Positions 61,583 through 64,000 of a DNA stretch of 64,000 nt are shown piece by piece. Within the stretch, counting starts at the first letter, position 1. Each line of letters begins with the position of its first letter. The position numbers were made by a program, and so were the translations under genes. This DNA is from Marchantia polymorpha subsp. ruderalis (Eukaryota > Streptophyta > Marchantiopsida > Marchantiales > Marchantiaceae). The stretch is from the NCBI GenBank assembly GCA_037833965.1, contig AP031358.1:17988001-18052000 (forward strand), given 5' to 3'. The notes under the pieces are model-generated. The model was not told the origin of the DNA, made no database searches, and saw nothing but the letters and a program-made list of their open reading frames with translations.

Positions 61583-64000
61583 ATGGATGAAACAACCAAT
61601 CCTTCATGGCGAGCGATCGATAACTTCTCCTTGCAGATGTCTACCGCTGTTGTTCGAAAAGCAATATCTCCACAACAATCGAGTTTGATACAACAACAAC
61701 CAAAGAAACGTAGCAAGTTTGTTGGCGTACAGCAGCGGTTGACACAAAGTTTGGGGTTGACAAAACCTACAAAGCAGCCTAACTTTGTGCAAAGTAGTAG
61801 ACTGTAGTTGAAATTTGACTTGTTCAATTGAATTTTGTTATATATAATACTTTTATGAATGTTGAATTGAATGTTATCTTGTTGCTTGTTGCAGGTGATA
61901 GTGCATCTGCAAAGCCTAGCACAGATGGTGCTTCAACCAGTAGCCATCTTATTTGCAGTTGGGCTTGAGCTTTTAACGGATGTCAAGTTCCTGAGTTACC
62001 CGTTCCGCAATGTGCGAGATGTACAGTTGGGACAGTGCATCATCTTTGTGCTGCTGAAAATATAACCAATCAATTGCAACTTGACCTTGGCCAAACCCAA
62101 TTGTGTTTTGATTGCAGCGTTGCAGATGCAGCTATCAAACTTTATGCTGCAACTGGTAAGAAAATACTGTTGGTAGTTGTTTTTCTAGCAACATAGTTAT
62201 TTTTTTTTACCAACCATATATTAACATAGTCTTGACTCTATTTGCAGACCACAAACCAAGCGAGCAGACCACAACATCAACTCTCAATAAGAAGAAGAAG
62301 TATGCTGCCTTTGATTTGACAGTGCAAAGTTGGATGGACAAATATGAGTGGGCTACATTGGTAGGCAGGAAAGAAGATGGACATCCCCTCATAAGCTGCT
62401 TTATATGCACAGAATCACAAGCCGCAAATAACTTTGCTTCCAAGACCGGCGATGTTTGCAAGGATGTAAGTGAGTATATATATTTTTCCAAATCTTCTCA
62501 TACTTGCTTTTTGCAATAAAATATTATAATGTATGAATTTTTATATGAATATGATCTAATGTTTTTTATGTAGGTTATGTAAGCGATCATGCTTCATCGA
62601 TAAAGCATAAGGCAGCTGCGTCAAAAGTAAAGCAACGGCAAGAGTTTAAGAAGAGCATAGCAATAGCTGTGTCTCATTCACAAGCGGCAGCAAATAAATT
62701 TTTGCACACAGCGTTTACTCTAACGCTTCTGGTTGTCTTAGAGAATTTGCCCATTTCAAAATGGGCTGTTTTATTAGGATGAGTAGGCAAATCCTTCCAA
62801 TGCATGCACTACATCATGTGGGTTATACTTACATTCAAAATTGTTGGTTTTCAAGACTAGTGAAGTATGTAAGGATATATTTTCATCCGTGTGCCAATGC
62901 AGGTACCTTGCTTGGTTGGGACATCCATGCATTAACCGGAAGTATAACCAGAACCGTTACTTTTGGTCATTCCTTTCGGTGATCAGTGAAAGCCTTCTAG
63001 CATCACAGTTTGCTAGGGTAGCTTCTAGTTCTTTCTATTCTGTCTTACTAGACAATTCTAACGACATTGGCAACGAGGATCACTGTTTGATATTTCTCAG
63101 GTGATCTCTCTTCATTCAAAGAAATACTGCAGAAAATTGTGTTAAAATGTAGTTAGCAATATTGATGAATCATTAACCATGTTGTGTTGGTAATTGTATA
63201 AAATAGGTACTGGGATGGTGATATTTGGATGCCACGATCGGAGTTCTTGTGCGCCGTTAGTTTGGATGATAAATCAGCCGAAGGGATGTGTCAGATGCTA
63301 TGTGCGGTGTTAAATGTCTTTGATATCCCAATATCAAAGATGGCGGCTATTTGTACTGACGGTGACTCCACACTAATTGGTAGATACAATGGGTTGGTGG
63401 CAAAGTTGCGAAAAACTGTGGGTTATCTTTTGAGTGTCCATTTCGCAGCGCACAAGACTGCCCTAGCCCTTGGAGACACAGCCAAGGAAATGGAAGATCT
63501 TCAAGAGTTGGACGTTGTTGTGAAGGCGGTGCATAATCTGTTTAGCAAATCAGGATCTCGTCAAATGCAATGGACACGCTTTGCTAGGAGGCGAGGTGTG
63601 TCCAAACTACAATTTCCATTATTCAATGCCACTAGGTGGTTTTCCAGAGCTCAGTGCGTGGCAGCATTACAAGAGAATTTAGCAACGCTGATTTTGTTCT
63701 TGAAGAGAAAGTCAGGCAAGAAGGGTTGGGAGAAAGTTGCAGATTTACTTAAGTCTGTAACTGATGTCACTTTCATCTGCCTACTGCATAGTGTTGTTGA
63801 TGTATTGAAACCCTTAGAGGAGTTTAGGAAATATTTTGAGGAAGACAACAACCTACCTCATAAAATTCCCGGTTGACTTGAGGTGTGTTTATTTGCTTTG
63901 AGGGATATATGTGGCTCTGAGGATCGGGTTGGTGGTGATAAATTGAAACAGTTTTTAAAATCTGTTCAAGAGAATGGGACCACAAAGGGTCTAATTTGGC
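61583..64000 (+). pseudogene. Spliced hAT-type gene (ZNF862/DUF4371-like transposase), with stops, runs off the right edge
   Basis: Exon-like blocks: 61583-61793, 61895-62155, 62248-62465, 62574 to about 62780, 62903-63100, and 63207 onward. The first three and the last two join in phase at GT-AG sites. Block 2 has a CARC...HHLC...CFDC cysteine pattern. Block 3 has KYAAFDLTVQSWM and CFICTE, like TTF-type fingers. Blocks 5-6 carry the hAT core: FYSVLLDNSNDIG and ICTDGDSTLIGRYNGLVAKL, the two catalytic Asp regions, then VHFAAHKTALA and NATRWFSR. In-frame TGA stops occur in block 2 (after SHLICSWA) and at 63874-63876 (after LPHKIPG), with open frame resuming directly after each. The junction of blocks 3 and 4 is out of phase. 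It is therefore an inactivated transposase or domesticated gene. Confidence 0.7.

Overview
The window is nuclear DNA of a land plant. The genes have spliced GT-AG introns and plant-type products: the STT3A oligosaccharyltransferase subunit, a vacuolar NHX exchanger, eIF3b, a JmjC protein, PHF5A/SF3b14b and RuvB-like 1. Long AT-rich, repeat-filled gaps separate them. Two genes whose seed-plant relatives usually have introns (NHX and the JmjC gene) are single-exon here. That, together with gene spacing of about 10 kb, makes me suspect a bryophyte or other non-seed plant, but this is inference and the species cannot be fixed from the sequence.

Layout. 1-197: first exon of STT3A (minus strand, runs off the left edge). 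0.2-13.5 kb: gene-free, AT-rich DNA with small tandem repeats and two orphan coding fragments. 13.8-15.4 kb: intact intronless NHX. 15.9-16.1 kb: MITE-like element. 19.1-22.5 kb: eIF3b, eight coding exons. 26.2-27.9 kb: single-exon JmjC gene. 29.3-29.6 kb: single-exon PHF5A (minus). 34.2-38.2 kb: RuvB-like 1, twelve coding exons (minus), with two near-perfect hairpins in its introns.

From 39.1 kb to the right edge the DNA is dominated by transposons. A deleted Copia retrotransposon (39.1-42.1 kb) abuts a second, nearly complete but dead Copia (42.1-48.3 kb), both on the minus strand. Next come a broken BED-finger hAT transposase (about 48.9-51.5 kb), a 0.9 kb non-autonomous hAT with an 8-bp target duplication (52.7-53.6 kb), a decayed pogo/Tigger-like transposase (55.7-57.0 kb), a broken fragment of the decapping factor DCP1 (60.5-61.3 kb), and a spliced ZNF862-like hAT gene with in-frame stops that runs off the right edge.

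The host genes are unrelated housekeeping functions (N-glycosylation, ion homeostasis, translation initiation, splicing, chromatin remodelling), each with its own promoter; there is no operon-like logic. The most unusual material is the DCP1 fragment next to the spliced hAT gene, the paired intronic hairpins in RuvB-like 1, and the telomere-like sequence present at the primer-binding-site end of only one LTR of the younger Copia.
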